This document shows, piece by piece, positions 1 to 9,513 of a stretch of 64,000 nucleotides of DNA (its first letter is position 1; every line of letters begins with the position of its first letter). The stretch spans positions 1,122,587 through 1,186,586 of the forward strand of contig NZ_LN907827.1 in the NCBI RefSeq assembly GCF_001517405.1, read 5' to 3'. A program made the translations under genes and the position numbers. The DNA comes from Duffyella gerundensis (GTDB taxonomy: Bacteria; Pseudomonadota; Gammaproteobacteria; Enterobacterales; Enterobacteriaceae). Below the pieces are notes generated by a model that was not told the DNA's origin, did not search any database, and saw only the letters and a program-made list of their open reading frames with translations.

Positions 1-1
1 A

Positions 2-40
2 TCGCCGTCGCTCAACGAGTCCCTCGTTGATGACAACTAA
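2..40 (+). CDS. 3' end of an unidentified upstream gene (partial)
   Basis: An open frame enters from the left edge and ends with TAA at 38-40; the visible residues are SPSLNESLVDDN. A rho-independent terminator on the same strand starts 26 bases later, which supports a rightward gene ending here. Twelve residues are too few to name the family. Another frame stops at 30, so the choice of frame is uncertain. Confidence 0.35.
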   Translation, partial: SPSLNESLVDDN

Positions 41-66
41 AATTATACAAGAACTCCTCTTTGACA

Positions 67-95
67 GGCCGATAGCAATATCGGCCTTCTTTTTT
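67..95 (+). terminator. Rho-independent terminator of the upstream gene
   Basis: A perfect 7-bp stem (GGCCGAT/ATCGGCC, 67-73 with 80-86) is followed by TTCTTTTTT. It lies just beyond the stop codon of the partial rightward gene and overlaps the last bases of the convergent ybaP. Confidence 0.8.
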
Positions 96-888
96 ACCTG
101 TTTTTCAGCAGATCCAGCAAGTTGCATTCGCCATACAGATGCAGCGCGCCAACCGCTACCACATAGCGGCCTGCGGGCAGCTGCTGCAGAAAATGGCACC
201 AGCGCTGGTTGCGGGCGTTCATCAATACGTCATTCAGCTCGCTGCTGAAGGTGCCAGGTAAGGTCAGTGAGACCTCTTTTGGCGGCGTTTGCATCCACCA
301 GCCGATCATCAGCTGCAACAGGCGGGCGTTGGTATGCCAGTGCTCCAGCGTGTCGCTGAGCAGCGCCAGTCCACCTTCCGGCAGATTTCGCAGCAGCTGC
401 AGCTGCTCTTCCGGACTTTCCAGTTCAATAATCCGTTTTTGCGTGTTGCCGGCGATCTGCAACAGCTGATAGTCGATGCCATATTGCGGACGCAGGCCGA
501 GCCGCTGCGCCTGCTGCGCCTGTAAGGTGAGGGCGATTTGCCAGGCGGGCAGGGTCATAAAGGGCGTGGCGCTCAGGCCGAGCTCGTCGCAGAGACGGGT
601 AAAGTAAGCCAGCTGTTCGTCGGACAGGCGTTCTGATAAGGGGCGATCGGTTTCACGATGGCTGAACGGCGATGCGCCCTGGGTGATATCCGCTTCCACA
701 ATCAGCGCATCGGCGCGCTGCAGCTGCTTGATCAGCCCACCGGGCAGCGGCTGCATATCCTGCGTGCCCATGTGAATGCTGCCGACCAGATGCAGCCGCT
801 GACCGCCAGCCAGCATAATATCGCGCGCTGGCCAGGCATAACTTCGCGGCCAGCGCGCGGCGATCTGCGCAATAAGTTTCTGCAGCAC
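94..888 (-). CDS. ybaP: TraB/GumN family protein YbaP
   Basis: The 264-residue product equals E. coli YbaP in length. It carries the two hallmark histidine motifs of the TraB/GumN fold, GSIHMG at 36-41 near the N-terminus and GALHLYGE at 247-254 near the C-terminus. The family is related to erythromycin-esterase/Tiki proteases; a metal-dependent protease activity is proposed for it, but the role of YbaP is unknown. The start is GTG, chosen because AAGGA lies seven bases upstream. The gene begins 31 bases after the copA stop on the same strand, so it is probably cotranscribed with copA. No signal peptide is evident. Confidence 0.88.
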   Translation of the reverse strand: MLQKLIAQIAARWPRSYAWPARDIMLAGGQRLHLVGSIHMGTQDMQPLPGGLIKQLQRADALIVEADITQGASPFSHRETDRPLSERLSDEQLAYFTRLCDELGLSATPFMTLPAWQIALTLQAQQAQRLGLRPQYGIDYQLLQIAGNTQKRIIELESPEEQLQLLRNLPEGGLALLSDTLEHWHTNARLLQLMIGWWMQTPPKEVSLTLPGTFSSELNDVLMNARNQRWCHFLQQLPAGRYVVAVGALHLYGECNLLDLLKNR

Positions 889-919
889 GCTCTCATCCTT
901 CTGTTTTTCCGCGAGATCC

Positions 920-3451
920 CTATGCTAGCGGTTTCGCTGGCGCTTTAACAGGCGCGGCAGGCGGCTGAAAACGTAACAGCCGGTTAGCGTTGCTGACCAC
1001 GGTAACCGAAGAGAGCGCCATCGCTGCCCCGGCGATCACCGGGCTGAGCAGCGTGCCGGTCAGCGGCCAAAGCACGCCAGCGGCCAACGGAATGCCCAGG
1101 CTGTTATAGATGAACGCGCCCAGCAGATTCTGCTTCATGTTGCGCAGTGTTGCGTTGGCAATGGCCAGCGCGTCGACAACCGCATGCAGATCCTGGCGCA
1201 TCAGGGTGATCGCTGCGGTTTCGATAGCGATATCGCTGCCGCCGCCCATGGCGATGCCGACATCGGCCTGCGCCAGCGCTGGCGCATCGTTGATGCCATC
1301 GCCGATCATCGCCACTTTCTTGCCCTGCTGCTGTAGCTGCACGATCGCCGCCGCTTTGCCGTCGGGCAGCACATCGGCAATCACCTCATCGATACCGGCC
1401 TGGCGGGCAATCGCCTCCGCCGTGGCACGATTATCACCGGTCAGCATCACCAGTTGATAACCAAGCTCACGTAAACGCGCCAGCGCCGCGGTGCTCTCTT
1501 CGCGCAGCGGATCGCGGATCTCCAGCAGCGCCGTGAGTTTACCGGCCAGCGCCAGCAGCACCGGCGTGGCACCGCGCTGGGCCATGCGGTCGATTTCTGC
1601 CTGCGCCGGGCCGATATCCACCTGCTGCTCAACCATCAGCGCCGCGTTGCCGAGTAAAATCAGCTGGCCGTCGAGTTCACCGCTGACCCCTTTCCCGGCA
1701 TGCGTGCGGAAACGCCTGACCGCGGGCAGGGCGCCTTGCACATCGGCGGCGGCGATAATGGCGTGTGCCAGCGGATGGCGGGAACCCTGCTCCAGCGCCG
1801 CTGCCAGCCGCAGCAGCCGGGCATCGTCGCTCTGGCCGCTGAGATTCACCAGCTGGGTCAGGCGCGGTTTACCTTCGGTCAGCGTACCGGTTTTATCGAA
1901 TACCAGCGTATTGAGTTGGCTGGCCTGCTGTAGCGCATCGGCATCGCGCACCAGAATGCCCAGTTCGGCCGCGCGACCGACGCCGGAAATAATCGACATT
2001 GGCGTGGCCAGCCCCAGCGCACACGGACAGGCGATGATCAGCACCGTGGTGGCGATGACCAGTGTGTAGACCATCTGCGGTGCCGGGCCAAAGAGATACC
2101 AGACGGCGGCACTGATCAGCGCAATGGCGACCACCACCGGCACAAACACCGCGGAAATACGATCCGCCAGCTGGCCCAGCGCCGGTTTGCTGCTTTGCGC
2201 CTGACGCACCAGCTGGATAATGCGCGCCAGAGTGGTGTTTTTACCGGTGGCCTGAGCGGTAAAAATCACGCTGCCATCCTGCAACAGCGTACCGGCATAC
2301 AGCGTAGCACCTGCGGTTTTACGCTGTGCGGCGGCCTCACCGGTCAACATCGCCTCATCAAGCCAGCCTTCGCCTTCCACAATTTCGCCGTCGACCGGCA
2401 CCCGATCGCCGGTTTTAAGGCGAAGTCGCATGCCGGTACGCACCTCGCTGACCGGCAGCGTTTCGTCACCGCGATCGGTAACCTGCTGTGCCGTCGCGGG
2501 GGTTAAATCAAGCAGGCGTTCCAGCGCCTGTGACGAGCGCGCCCGTGCCCGCTGCTCCAGCGCATGGCCAAGATTGATCAGACCAATAATCATCGCGCTG
2601 GCTTCAAAATAGAGGTGCCGCGCCTGCGGTGGAAACACATCAGGCCAGATTGCCACGCTCATCGAATAGAGCCAGGCAGCCGCGGTACCGAGCGCCACCA
2701 GCGTATCCATGGTGGCACTGCGGTTCAGCAGGCTGCGCCAGGCGTTGCGGTAAAAATGGCCACCGGCTATCACCATTACCAGCAGCGTAGCGACCCCGAC
2801 CGTCAGCCAGCCGGTGCGGTTACTGCTGGTGAGCTGCATATTGTCGCCAAACAGGCCGTACACCATCAGCGGCACGCCCAGCGCCAGTGCCAGCGCTGAC
2901 TGCCAGCGAAAGCGACGGGTAGCACGCTGCGCGCTCAGCTGCTGCTTTTCACGGCGGCTCTGATCGTCATCGACCACTTCTGCGTCGTATCCCGCCTGTT
3001 GTACCGCCGCGACCAGGCTCTGCGGCGACACCTCGCCGATCACCAGCGCGCTACGGTCGCCGAGGTTAACGCGCGCCTGCTGTACGCCGCTTACGCCTTG
3101 CAGCGCACGCTCAACCCGACTGACGCAGCTGGCGCAGCTCATGCCTTCAATCAGCAACTGATGACCATCCTGATCTGCCGGAAGCTCGCTGTTCTCCGCT
3201 GTCAGCGCTTCCGGCTGAGGTTCTGATTCTGGCAACGGATCAGCCTTTGGGTATGCAGGCACCGCGTGATAACCGGCCGCTTCTACGGTGGCAATCAGCG
3301 CCTCAACCGGTGCCTCGCCGCTGACCTGCGCATCGGTGATCGTGACCTCGGCATGGGTCACGTCATCGCGCTGTTCAAGCGCCTCTTTAACGCGTTTAAC
3401 ACAGTGGCCGCAGGTCAGGCCCTCTAACGCCAGTGATATTGTCTGTGACAT
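920..3451 (-). CDS. copA: Cu(+)-exporting P1B-type ATPase CopA
   Basis: This inner-membrane pump expels Cu(I) from cytoplasm to periplasm. The 843-residue product has two N-terminal heavy-metal domains (CGHC at 14-17, CASC at 106-109). The eight-helix membrane part carries the Cu-binding CPC motif in [12 protein letters not shown], and the ATPase domains show DKTGTLT, the HP motif and [10 protein letters not shown]. The start at 3451 (MSQTIS...) aligns with E. coli CopA and has CAGGAG upstream; longer readings begin inside the promoter. The gene is divergent from cueR, and the CueR operator lies between them. A frameshift site at codons 68-69 should also yield the short chaperone CopA(Z); see the separate entry. 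Confidence 0.97.
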   Translation of the reverse strand: MSQTISLALEGLTCGHCVKRVKEALEQRDDVTHAEVTITDAQVSGEAPVEALIATVEAAGYHAVPAYPKADPLPESEPQPEALTAENSELPADQDGHQLLIEGMSCASCVSRVERALQGVSGVQQARVNLGDRSALVIGEVSPQSLVAAVQQAGYDAEVVDDDQSRREKQQLSAQRATRRFRWQSALALALGVPLMVYGLFGDNMQLTSSNRTGWLTVGVATLLVMVIAGGHFYRNAWRSLLNRSATMDTLVALGTAAAWLYSMSVAIWPDVFPPQARHLYFEASAMIIGLINLGHALEQRARARSSQALERLLDLTPATAQQVTDRGDETLPVSEVRTGMRLRLKTGDRVPVDGEIVEGEGWLDEAMLTGEAAAQRKTAGATLYAGTLLQDGSVIFTAQATGKNTTLARIIQLVRQAQSSKPALGQLADRISAVFVPVVVAIALISAAVWYLFGPAPQMVYTLVIATTVLIIACPCALGLATPMSIISGVGRAAELGILVRDADALQQASQLNTLVFDKTGTLTEGKPRLTQLVNLSGQSDDARLLRLAAALEQGSRHPLAHAIIAAADVQGALPAVRRFRTHAGKGVSGELDGQLILLGNAALMVEQQVDIGPAQAEIDRMAQRGATPVLLALAGKLTALLEIRDPLREESTAALARLRELGYQLVMLTGDNRATAEAIARQAGIDEVIADVLPDGKAAAIVQLQQQGKKVAMIGDGINDAPALAQADVGIAMGGGSDIAIETAAITLMRQDLHAVVDALAIANATLRNMKQNLLGAFIYNSLGIPLAAGVLWPLTGTLLSPVIAGAAMALSSVTVVSNANRLLRFQPPAAPVKAPAKPLA
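3240..3251 (-). other. copA: Programmed -1 ribosomal frameshift site in copA, giving CopA(Z)
   Basis: Read on the minus strand, codons 68-69 of copA form C_CCA_AAG, the same heptamer used in E. coli copA. A -1 slip gives CCC AAA GGC TGA, so translation ends after one glycine, at 3240-3242. The product would be 70 residues, containing only the first metal-binding domain. That is the length described for the E. coli copper chaperone CopA(Z). The downstream stimulatory structure was not folded here. Confidence 0.85.
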
Positions 3452-3507
3452 AGCTATCGCTCCTGTGAGGCCGGTTTGACCCGGCAGAAAATATCGATTA
3501 GTTATAG

Positions 3508-3538
3508 AGCGTAAACCTTCCATCAAGGGGAAGGTCAA
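3508..3538 (-). promoter_or_regulatory. copA promoter with CueR operator
   Basis: On the minus strand a -35 TTGACC (3533-3538) and a -10 TACGCT (3508-3513) are separated by 19 bp, the long spacer typical of MerR-family promoters. The spacer region holds the dyad CCTTCCCCTTGATGGAAGG, nearly identical to the E. coli copA CueR box. Cu(I)-bound CueR untwists such promoters to activate them. Confidence 0.93.
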
Positions 3539-3594
3539 GTGTCTGCTCCCGACAACGCACAATTTATTCAGCTCAGAACAACGGAACACACAGT

Positions 3595-3990
3595 ATGAAC
3601 ATCAGCGATGTGGCGAAGAAAACTGGCTTAACCAGCAAGGCGATCCGTTTTTATGAAGAGAAAGGGCTGGTCACGCCGCCGCTGCGCAGTGAGAACGGCT
3701 ATCGCAGCTATACGCCACAACATATCGAAGAATTAACCCTGCTACGGCAGGCGCGGCAGGTGGGATTTAATCTGGAGGAGTGTGGCGAGTTAATCAGCTT
3801 ATTTAATGATCCTGCGCGTCACAGCGCCGATGTTAAAGCGCGTACGCTGCAAAAAGCTGCCGAAATTGAAGCGCATATCACTGAATTACACGCGATGCGC
3901 GAGCGCTTGCTGGCGCTGGCAGCGGTGTGTCCGGGCGACGACGGCGCCGAATGCCCGATCATTAAACAGCTTGCCGGTGGCTGCCGTTAA
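3595..3990 (+). CDS. cueR: Cu(I)-responsive MerR-family activator CueR
   Basis: The 131-residue MerR-type regulator has an N-terminal winged helix-turn-helix (residues 1-38), a dimerisation helix and a metal-binding loop. The Cu(I) ligands C112 and C120 and the +1-ion selectivity residue S77 sit at the E. coli CueR positions. A third cysteine, C130, lies in the tail. It should activate the adjacent divergent copA through the operator at 3508-3538. In E. coli copA and cueR are separated by the ybaS-ybaT amino-acid genes; here they are direct neighbours. A GC-rich hairpin closes the gene. Confidence 0.96.
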   Translation: MNISDVAKKTGLTSKAIRFYEEKGLVTPPLRSENGYRSYTPQHIEELTLLRQARQVGFNLEECGELISLFNDPARHSADVKARTLQKAAEIEAHITELHAMRERLLALAAVCPGDDGAECPIIKQLAGGCR

Positions 3991-4003
3991 GCCGGGCAGA
4001 ACA

Positions 4004-4025
4004 GCGGGCCGCGGAAACGGCCCGC
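4004..4025. terminator. GC-rich hairpin between convergent cueR and cnoX
   Basis: A perfect 8-bp stem (GCGGGCCG/CGGCCCGC) with a six-base loop lies between the convergent cueR and cnoX stops. There is no clear U-tract on either strand, so terminator function is inferred from position only. Confidence 0.4.
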
Positions 4026-4032
4026 GTCGCAC

Positions 4033-4890
4033 TCAGTAGAGCAACGAGTAAAGCTGACGACGGTACTTAGCCGCCAGCGCATCGCCGGTGCCCAGCGCCG
4101 CGAGGATCTCCTGCAGCATCTTGCGCGCCTGGCCATCTGCCGCGTTAAGATCCTTCTTCAGGAAGCCCATCAACAATTCCAGCGCCTCTTCATTACGGCC
4201 AACATGATGCAGCTGTAGCGCCAGCTTGGCGGCCAGATCGGCATTGTCCGGCTGCTCGCTCATTTGCTGTTGCAGCTGCTGGATTTCCGGCGTATCGGCG
4301 GCCTGCTTCAGCAGATCGATCTGCGCCATCAGGCTCTGATAACGGGTGTCCTGATCCTGCAAAGGCACCGCGGCCAGCACCGTTTCCGCTTCGTCGCTGC
4401 GGTTCAGCGTGATCAGCACTTCGGCCAGCAGAAAGCCGATCTCCGATGCCTGGTTGCTCAGCTGCCAGGCCTCTTTCAGCAGCGGCAGCGCCTCCAGCGG
4501 CTTGCCTTCCTGCATCAGCGCCATCGCTTCCTGCGCTTTCATCTCTTCTTCGCGCGGCAGCACTTTTTCCAGCAGCGCACGAATCTGCTCTTCGGGCTGT
4601 GGCCCCTGGAAGCCGTCAACCGGCTGACCATTCTGGAACAGATACACGGTAGGAATCGCCCGCAGACCAAACTGTGCGGCAACCGCCTGTTCGGCATCGC
4701 AATCGAGTTTAGCCAGAATAAACTGCCCGGCATACTGCTGCGCCAGACGCTCCAGCACCGGCGTTAACTCCAGGCAGTGTTGACTACGCTCAGACCAGAA
4801 GTAGAACAGCACCGGCAGCTGCATCGACTGCTCAAGCGTCTGCTGCAGGTTGGTTTCATTGATATTGATAATAGTGGCTTGTGGTGACAT
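4033..4890 (-). CDS. cnoX: Chaperedoxin CnoX (YbbN)
   Basis: CnoX is a cytoplasmic holdase with a thioredoxin-like N-terminal domain and C-terminal tetratricopeptide repeats. In E. coli it protects GroEL/DnaK clients from oxidation under hypochlorous stress. The active-site position reads SQHC (36-39) instead of CxxC, as in E. coli YbbN, and the mixed-disulfide cysteine equivalent to E. coli C63 is C64. The start at 4890 gives 285 residues, against 284 in E. coli; an upstream in-frame ATG adds 20 unrelated residues. It lies downstream of ybbO on the same strand with an 80-base gap. Confidence 0.94.
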   Translation of the reverse strand: MSPQATIININETNLQQTLEQSMQLPVLFYFWSERSQHCLELTPVLERLAQQYAGQFILAKLDCDAEQAVAAQFGLRAIPTVYLFQNGQPVDGFQGPQPEEQIRALLEKVLPREEEMKAQEAMALMQEGKPLEALPLLKEAWQLSNQASEIGFLLAEVLITLNRSDEAETVLAAVPLQDQDTRYQSLMAQIDLLKQAADTPEIQQLQQQMSEQPDNADLAAKLALQLHHVGRNEEALELLMGFLKKDLNAADGQARKMLQEILAALGTGDALAAKYRRQLYSLLY

Positions 4891-4970
4891 GAGTGAGTCT
4901 CTCAGGCTGATGACTGTGTAACGATATGGGGATGGAATAGCCCGCTTCAAGTTCAGTGCGTTACCGCAGT

Positions 4971-5744
4971 TTAGTGGCCACGCAGAATACGATCCAGCAT
5001 CCAGCCCGGCAGCAGGCGTTTGAGGATGGTCATCGCGTGCGCCACCAGCGTAACCGGATAACGCAGCCGGGGATGCGAACTCTCCAGCGCATGACGTAAT
5101 TTCGGTAAAATGGCCTCTGGCGGCAGGGTAAAGCGGGCGGCGATACCGGGATTTTGCACCGGCTTATCCTGCTGTGCCTGGCTGACATTATCGGTAAAGC
5201 GGGAGTGAATCGGCCCGGGCTCGATCAAGCTAACGCGAATACCGTAGCGGCGTTGCTCCATTCGCAGCGCATCAGACCAGGCTTCCAGCGCATATTTGCT
5301 GGCAGCATAGGCACCACGGCCGGGCGTGGAGATCAGTCCCAGCACCGAGCTGGTGTTGATAATGCGGCCATTGCCGCTGGCCTGTAACGCCGGCAACAGC
5401 AGCATGGTCAGCTGATGCGTGCCGAAAAAGTTGGTCGAGAACTGCTGCTCCAGCTGCTGGCGGGAAAGGTGCGCCAGCGGCCCATAAACGCCAAATCCGC
5501 CGTTATTAAACAGGCCATGCAGGCAGTTATTGGTCAGGGCGATCACCTGTTCCGCCGCCCGGCTCACGCTTTCGGCATCGTCCAGATCGAGTAAAATGCC
5601 GCTAAAGCCTTGGTGTTCCATGCGCGCAACGTCATCGGGTTTACGGCAGGCGGCCAGCACGTGGTAACCACGCGCCTGTAAATCCATGGCGGCCGCCAGG
5701 CCAATACCGCTGGAACAGCCGGTAATCAGTACTGATTTTTGCAT
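4971..5744 (-). CDS. ybbO: Short-chain dehydrogenase YbbO, NADP-dependent aldehyde reductase
   Basis: The product is a 257-residue classical SDR. It shows the nucleotide-binding motif TGCSSGIG near the N-terminus, an NNGG motif and the catalytic YAASK (Tyr-x3-Lys) in the middle, with a serine upstream in NTSSVLGL. It matches E. coli YbbO, described as an NADP(+)-dependent aldehyde reductase acting on medium- and long-chain aldehydes. The C-terminal hydrophobic stretch suggests membrane association. It sits between tesA and cnoX on the same strand; cotranscription is possible but unproven. Confidence 0.9.
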   Translation of the reverse strand: MQKSVLITGCSSGIGLAAAMDLQARGYHVLAACRKPDDVARMEHQGFSGILLDLDDAESVSRAAEQVIALTNNCLHGLFNNGGFGVYGPLAHLSRQQLEQQFSTNFFGTHQLTMLLLPALQASGNGRIINTSSVLGLISTPGRGAYAASKYALEAWSDALRMEQRRYGIRVSLIEPGPIHSRFTDNVSQAQQDKPVQNPGIAARFTLPPEAILPKLRHALESSHPRLRYPVTLVAHAMTILKRLLPGWMLDRILRGH

Positions 5745-5775
5745 AACTTTACCTGTCGTCGATCACGGTTATCCG

Positions 5776-6396
5776 TTACTCGTGTTTTACTAATGGTGCC
5801 AGTTCCTGCGCCATTAGCCCGCTAATAAAGGGCTGCGCCGCCGGATTGGGGTGAATCCCATCCTGCTGCATCCATTCTGGCTTAAGATAAACCTGCTCCA
5901 TAAAAAACGGCACCAGCGGAATGGCGTACTCTTTAGCCAGCGCCGGATAGATGCCGCTGAACGCTTCAGTGTAGCGACGGCCATAATTAGCGGGCAGACG
6001 CACCTGCATCAGCAGCGGTTTGGCATCTGCCGCTTTGACCGTGGTAATGATCTTACGCAGGTCCTGCTCAATCTGCTGCGGCGAAAAACCGCGTAGCCCG
6101 TCGTTGCCGCCCAGCTCAATCAGCACCCATTGCGGACGATGTTGCTTCAGCAACGAAGGCAGGCGTGCCAGCCCCTGTGTGGCGGTATCGCCGCTGATGC
6201 TGGCATTCACCACCGCAGGTTTTTTTTGCCACTTTTCATTCAGCAGTGACGGCCAGGCCGCCGTGGCTGACATGCGATAGCCGGCGCTCAGGCTGTCGCC
6301 AAGAACCAGCAGGGTATCTGCCGATACGCTGCGTGCAAATACCAGCAATAACAACAGGAAAGGGAAATGCCAGCGGAAAACATTGTTGAAGTTCAT
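5776..6396 (-). CDS. tesA: Multifunctional acyl-CoA thioesterase I / protease I / lysophospholipase L1 TesA
   Basis: TesA is a periplasmic SGNH hydrolase that cleaves acyl-CoA, lysophospholipids and some esters. A signal peptide with hydrophobic core LLLLLVFA is followed by a processing site near residue 25. The nucleophile is S35 in GDSLSAGY, equivalent to mature Ser10 in E. coli. The GGND block and the C-terminal DGIHPN block complete the triad. The start at 6396 aligns with E. coli TesA and gives 206 residues. This start lies inside the divergent ybbA, so the two reading frames overlap by 30 bases on opposite strands, as in E. coli. Confidence 0.95.
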   Translation of the reverse strand: MNFNNVFRWHFPFLLLLLVFARSVSADTLLVLGDSLSAGYRMSATAAWPSLLNEKWQKKPAVVNASISGDTATQGLARLPSLLKQHRPQWVLIELGGNDGLRGFSPQQIEQDLRKIITTVKAADAKPLLMQVRLPANYGRRYTEAFSGIYPALAKEYAIPLVPFFMEQVYLKPEWMQQDGIHPNPAAQPFISGLMAQELAPLVKHE

Positions 6397-7053
6397 GGTC
6401 TTAGTAAGTCCGTAGGTCAGGGAGAGCATCAGTTAACCATCCTTACCGGAGTTGAGCTGGTTGTCAAACCGGCTGAAACCATCGCCCTGATTGGCGAGTC
6501 GGGTTCGGGTAAATCAACGCTGTTGGGTATTCTGGCCGGTCTTGACGACGGCAGCAGTGGCGAGGTGAACCTGTTTGGTCAGCCGCTGCATAACATGGAT
6601 GAGGAGCAGCGCGCCGCGTTGCGTGCCAGCCAGGTGGGCTTTGTTTTCCAGAGTTTTATGCTGGTGCCGACTCTCAACGCGCTGGAAAATGTCCAACTGC
6701 CGTCGCTGCTGCGTGGTGACGGTGAAAAGCAGAGTCGTCAGCAGGCCACCGAATTGCTGACGCAGCTCGGGCTGGGCAAGCGGCTGCATCATCTGCCCGC
6801 GCAGCTTTCCGGCGGTGAACAGCAGCGTGTGGCGCTGGCGCGCGCCTTCAGTGGCCGTCCGGGGCTGCTGTTTGCCGATGAACCCACCGGTAATCTCGAT
6901 CGCAAAACCGGTGAACATATTGTCGATCTGCTGTTCAGCCTCAACCGCGATACCGGCACCACGCTGATTCTGGTGACCCATGATGAGCAACTGGCGGCGC
7001 GCTGCGACCGTCGTCTGCGGCTGCGTGACGGCAAGCTGTGGGAGGAAGCATGA
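6367..7053 (+). CDS. ybbA: ABC transporter ATP-binding protein YbbA (MacB/LolD class)
   Basis: The 228-residue ATPase has Walker A GESGSGKST at 43-51, the signature LSGGEQQRVA and Walker B LLFADEPT. It belongs to the MacB/LolD/FtsE group that drives mechanotransmission rather than classic transport. Its partner is the FtsX-like permease YbbP, whose start overlaps its stop (ATGA at 7050-7053). The 5' end overlaps divergent tesA, and the pairing of YbbAP with TesA is conserved in enterobacteria. The substrate is not established. Confidence 0.94.
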   Translation: MPAENIVEVHGLSKSVGQGEHQLTILTGVELVVKPAETIALIGESGSGKSTLLGILAGLDDGSSGEVNLFGQPLHNMDEEQRAALRASQVGFVFQSFMLVPTLNALENVQLPSLLRGDGEKQSRQQATELLTQLGLGKRLHHLPAQLSGGEQQRVALARAFSGRPGLLFADEPTGNLDRKTGEHIVDLLFSLNRDTGTTLILVTHDEQLAARCDRRLRLRDGKLWEEA

Positions 7054-9467
7054 TCTGGCGCTGGTTCTGGCGCGAATGGCGCTCGCCCTCGCTGCTGATT
7101 GTCTGGATGGCGCTGACGCTGGCGGTGGCCTGCGTACTGGCGCTGGGATCGATCAGCGACCGCATGGAAAAAGGCTTAACCCAGCAAAGCCGTGATTATA
7201 TGGCGGGCGATCGCACCCTGAGCAGCAGCAGCGAAGTGCCCGCCGCATGGCTGCAGCAGGCGCGGGAAAACGGCCTGCAGGTGAGCCGTCAGCTAACGTT
7301 TATGACCATGACCTTTGCCGATCAGACGCCACAGCTCGCCTCGGTGAAGGCGGTGGACGACAGCTATCCGATGTTTGGACAGCTGCAAACCGATCCGCCG
7401 GGTCAAAAACCGCAGGCGGGCACGGTGCTGGTGGCCGCCCGATTACTGGCGCTGCTCAATCTGAAAACCGGCGATGCTATTGATGTCGGCGATGCCACGC
7501 TGAAGATTGCCGGTGAAGTGATTCAGGAGCCGGATGCCGGGTTTAATCCCTTTCAGACAGCGCCGCGGCTGCTGATGAATCTCAGTGACGTGGCAAAAAC
7601 CGGTGCCGTTCAGCCCGGCAGCCGCCTGACCTGGCGCTATAAATTCGCCGGGGATGCGCCGCAGCTGGCTGCCTATGACGCGTGGCTGCAGCCAAAGCTG
7701 AAGCCGGATCAGCGCTGGACCAGCGTTGATAACGCTGACGATGCGCTGGGCCGCTCAATGCAACGTGCCCAGCAATTCCTGCTGCTTTCGGCGTTGCTGA
7801 CGCTGATGCTGGCGGTGGCCGCGGTGGCGGTGGCGATGAGCCACTATTGCCGCAGTCGTTACGATCTGGTGGCGATCCTGAAAACCCTGGGTGCTGACCG
7901 CGCCGCTATCCGTAAGCTGATCGTCGGCCAGTGGCTGGCGGTGCTGCTGCTGGCTTCCGTCGCTGGCGGGCTGCTGGGCAGCGGGTTTGAGCAGATTCTG
8001 ATGATCATGCTGCGGCCGGTGCTGCCCGGCCAGCTGCCCGCCGCCAGCCTCTGGCCATGGGTGTGGGCGATCGGCTCGCTGTTTGTGATCTCGCTGCTGA
8101 TTGGCCTGCGTCCTTACCGGCTGCTGTTGGCTACCCAGCCGTTGCGTGTGCTGCGCCGCGACATCATCGCGCAGGTCTGGCCGCTGAAAATATACCTGCC
8201 GGTGATGGCGATAATTGTGGTGACGCTGCTCGCGCTGCTGGTTGGCGGCAGTAAGCTGCTGTGGGCGCTGCTGGGCGGCATTGTGTTGCTGGCGCTGCTG
8301 CTTGCCGCGCTGGGGTGGGGCAGTTTGCTGTTGCTGCGCCGCGTGTCGGTTCGGCATCTGGCGCTGCGTCTGGCGATCAATCGTCTGCTGCGTCAGCCGT
8401 GGACCACGCTCAGCCAGCTGGCCGCCTTCTCGCTGTCGTTTATGCTGCTGGCGCTGCTGTTGGTGATGCGTGGCGATCTGCTCGATCGCTGGCAGCAGCA
8501 GCTGCCTGCCGACAGCCCGAACTATTTTTTGCTCAACATGACCGCCGATCAGGTGCCGCAGGTGCAGGCGTTTCTGCAATCGCATCAGGTGAAAGCCGAG
8601 CCGTTTTATCCGGTGGCGCGCGTGCGGCTGACCGATATCAATGGTAAAGCTGCCGATCCGGGGCTGGATAACGCCCTTAACCGCGAGCTGAACCTCACCT
8701 GGCAGCGTGAACGCCCCGATCACAATCCGTTGGTGGCGGGCGAGTGGCCACCAAAAACCGGTGAAGTGTCGATGGAAGCGGAGCTGGCGGGAAGGTTGGG
8801 GGTGGGTCTCGGTGACAGCCTGACCTTTACCGGCGATACCCAGCAGTTCACCGCGAAAATCAGCAGCCTGCGCAAGGTTGACTGGGAGAGCCTGCGGCCT
8901 AACTTCTTCTTTATTTTCCCGCCGGGCGCACTCGACGATCAGCCGCAAACCTGGCTGACCAGCTTCCGTCTGGAGAATAATCCGCCGCTGCTGGCGCAGC
9001 TCAACCGGCAGTTTCCAACGCTCAGCCTGCTCGATATCGGCAGCATCATGCGGCAGATTGGTCAGGTGCTGGCGCAGGTGAGCCAGGCGCTGGAGATCAT
9101 GGTGGTGCTGGTCACCGCCTGCGGTGTGCTGTTGCTGTTAGCGCAGATTCAGGTTGGCATGCGCCAGCGCCGTCAGGAGCTGGTGGTGTGGCGCACGCTG
9201 GGCGCCGGTAAAAAGCTGCTGCGCGGCACGCTGTGGTGGGAGTTTGCGCTGCTTGGCGGCGTCTCCGGCATTGCGGCGGCGATTGGCGCGGAGGCGGCGC
9301 TGTGGGGATTACAACGCAAGGTGTTTGATTTCCCGTGGGAGCCCGATCTGACGCTGTGGCTGGCGTTGCCGCTGACCGGCGCCATCCTGCTGTCGCTGTG
9401 CGGCGGCTGGCTCGGCGTACGACTGCTGAAAGGCAAGGCGCTGTTCCGGCGTTTTGATGGCGCATAA
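7050..9467 (+). CDS. ybbP: FtsX-like ABC permease YbbP
   Basis: An 805-residue integral membrane protein (E. coli 804) with an N-terminal helix, a large periplasmic domain, a central block of FtsX/MacB-type helices, a second periplasmic domain and C-terminal helices. The start is ATG 7050, which overlaps the ybbA stop by four bases and is preceded by GGAGG. It forms a predicted type VII ABC complex with YbbA. The tesA neighbour suggests envelope lipid handling, but this is inference. Confidence 0.93.
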   Translation: MIWRWFWREWRSPSLLIVWMALTLAVACVLALGSISDRMEKGLTQQSRDYMAGDRTLSSSSEVPAAWLQQARENGLQVSRQLTFMTMTFADQTPQLASVKAVDDSYPMFGQLQTDPPGQKPQAGTVLVAARLLALLNLKTGDAIDVGDATLKIAGEVIQEPDAGFNPFQTAPRLLMNLSDVAKTGAVQPGSRLTWRYKFAGDAPQLAAYDAWLQPKLKPDQRWTSVDNADDALGRSMQRAQQFLLLSALLTLMLAVAAVAVAMSHYCRSRYDLVAILKTLGADRAAIRKLIVGQWLAVLLLASVAGGLLGSGFEQILMIMLRPVLPGQLPAASLWPWVWAIGSLFVISLLIGLRPYRLLLATQPLRVLRRDIIAQVWPLKIYLPVMAIIVVTLLALLVGGSKLLWALLGGIVLLALLLAALGWGSLLLLRRVSVRHLALRLAINRLLRQPWTTLSQLAAFSLSFMLLALLLVMRGDLLDRWQQQLPADSPNYFLLNMTADQVPQVQAFLQSHQVKAEPFYPVARVRLTDINGKAADPGLDNALNRELNLTWQRERPDHNPLVAGEWPPKTGEVSMEAELAGRLGVGLGDSLTFTGDTQQFTAKISSLRKVDWESLRPNFFFIFPPGALDDQPQTWLTSFRLENNPPLLAQLNRQFPTLSLLDIGSIMRQIGQVLAQVSQALEIMVVLVTACGVLLLLAQIQVGMRQRRQELVVWRTLGAGKKLLRGTLWWEFALLGGVSGIAAAIGAEAALWGLQRKVFDFPWEPDLTLWLALPLTGAILLSLCGGWLGVRLLKGKALFRRFDGA

Positions 9468-9470
9468 AAG

Positions 9471-9497
9471 AAGGGCCGCTAGTGCGGCCCTTTTTCA
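9471..9497. terminator. Bidirectional terminator between ybbP and purK
   Basis: A 9-bp perfect stem (AAGGGCCGC/GCGGCCCTT, 9471-9479 with 9484-9492) with loop TAGT is followed by T's on the plus strand; an A-rich stretch before it gives a short U-tract on the other strand. It serves the convergent ybbP and purK. Confidence 0.85.
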
Positions 9498-9513
9498 TCT
9501 GCATCCGTGGCGA

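Noticed and set aside
3452..3589. A longer CopA with 46 extra N-terminal residues
   Set aside because: The extension would be translated from the CueR operator and promoter, and it has no counterpart in E. coli CopA.
7755..8948. A 397-codon frame antisense to ybbP, rich in Gln, Arg and His
   Set aside because: The composition is what GC-rich antisense DNA gives in this frame. There is no ribosome site or known motif, and ybbP on the other strand is fully conserved.
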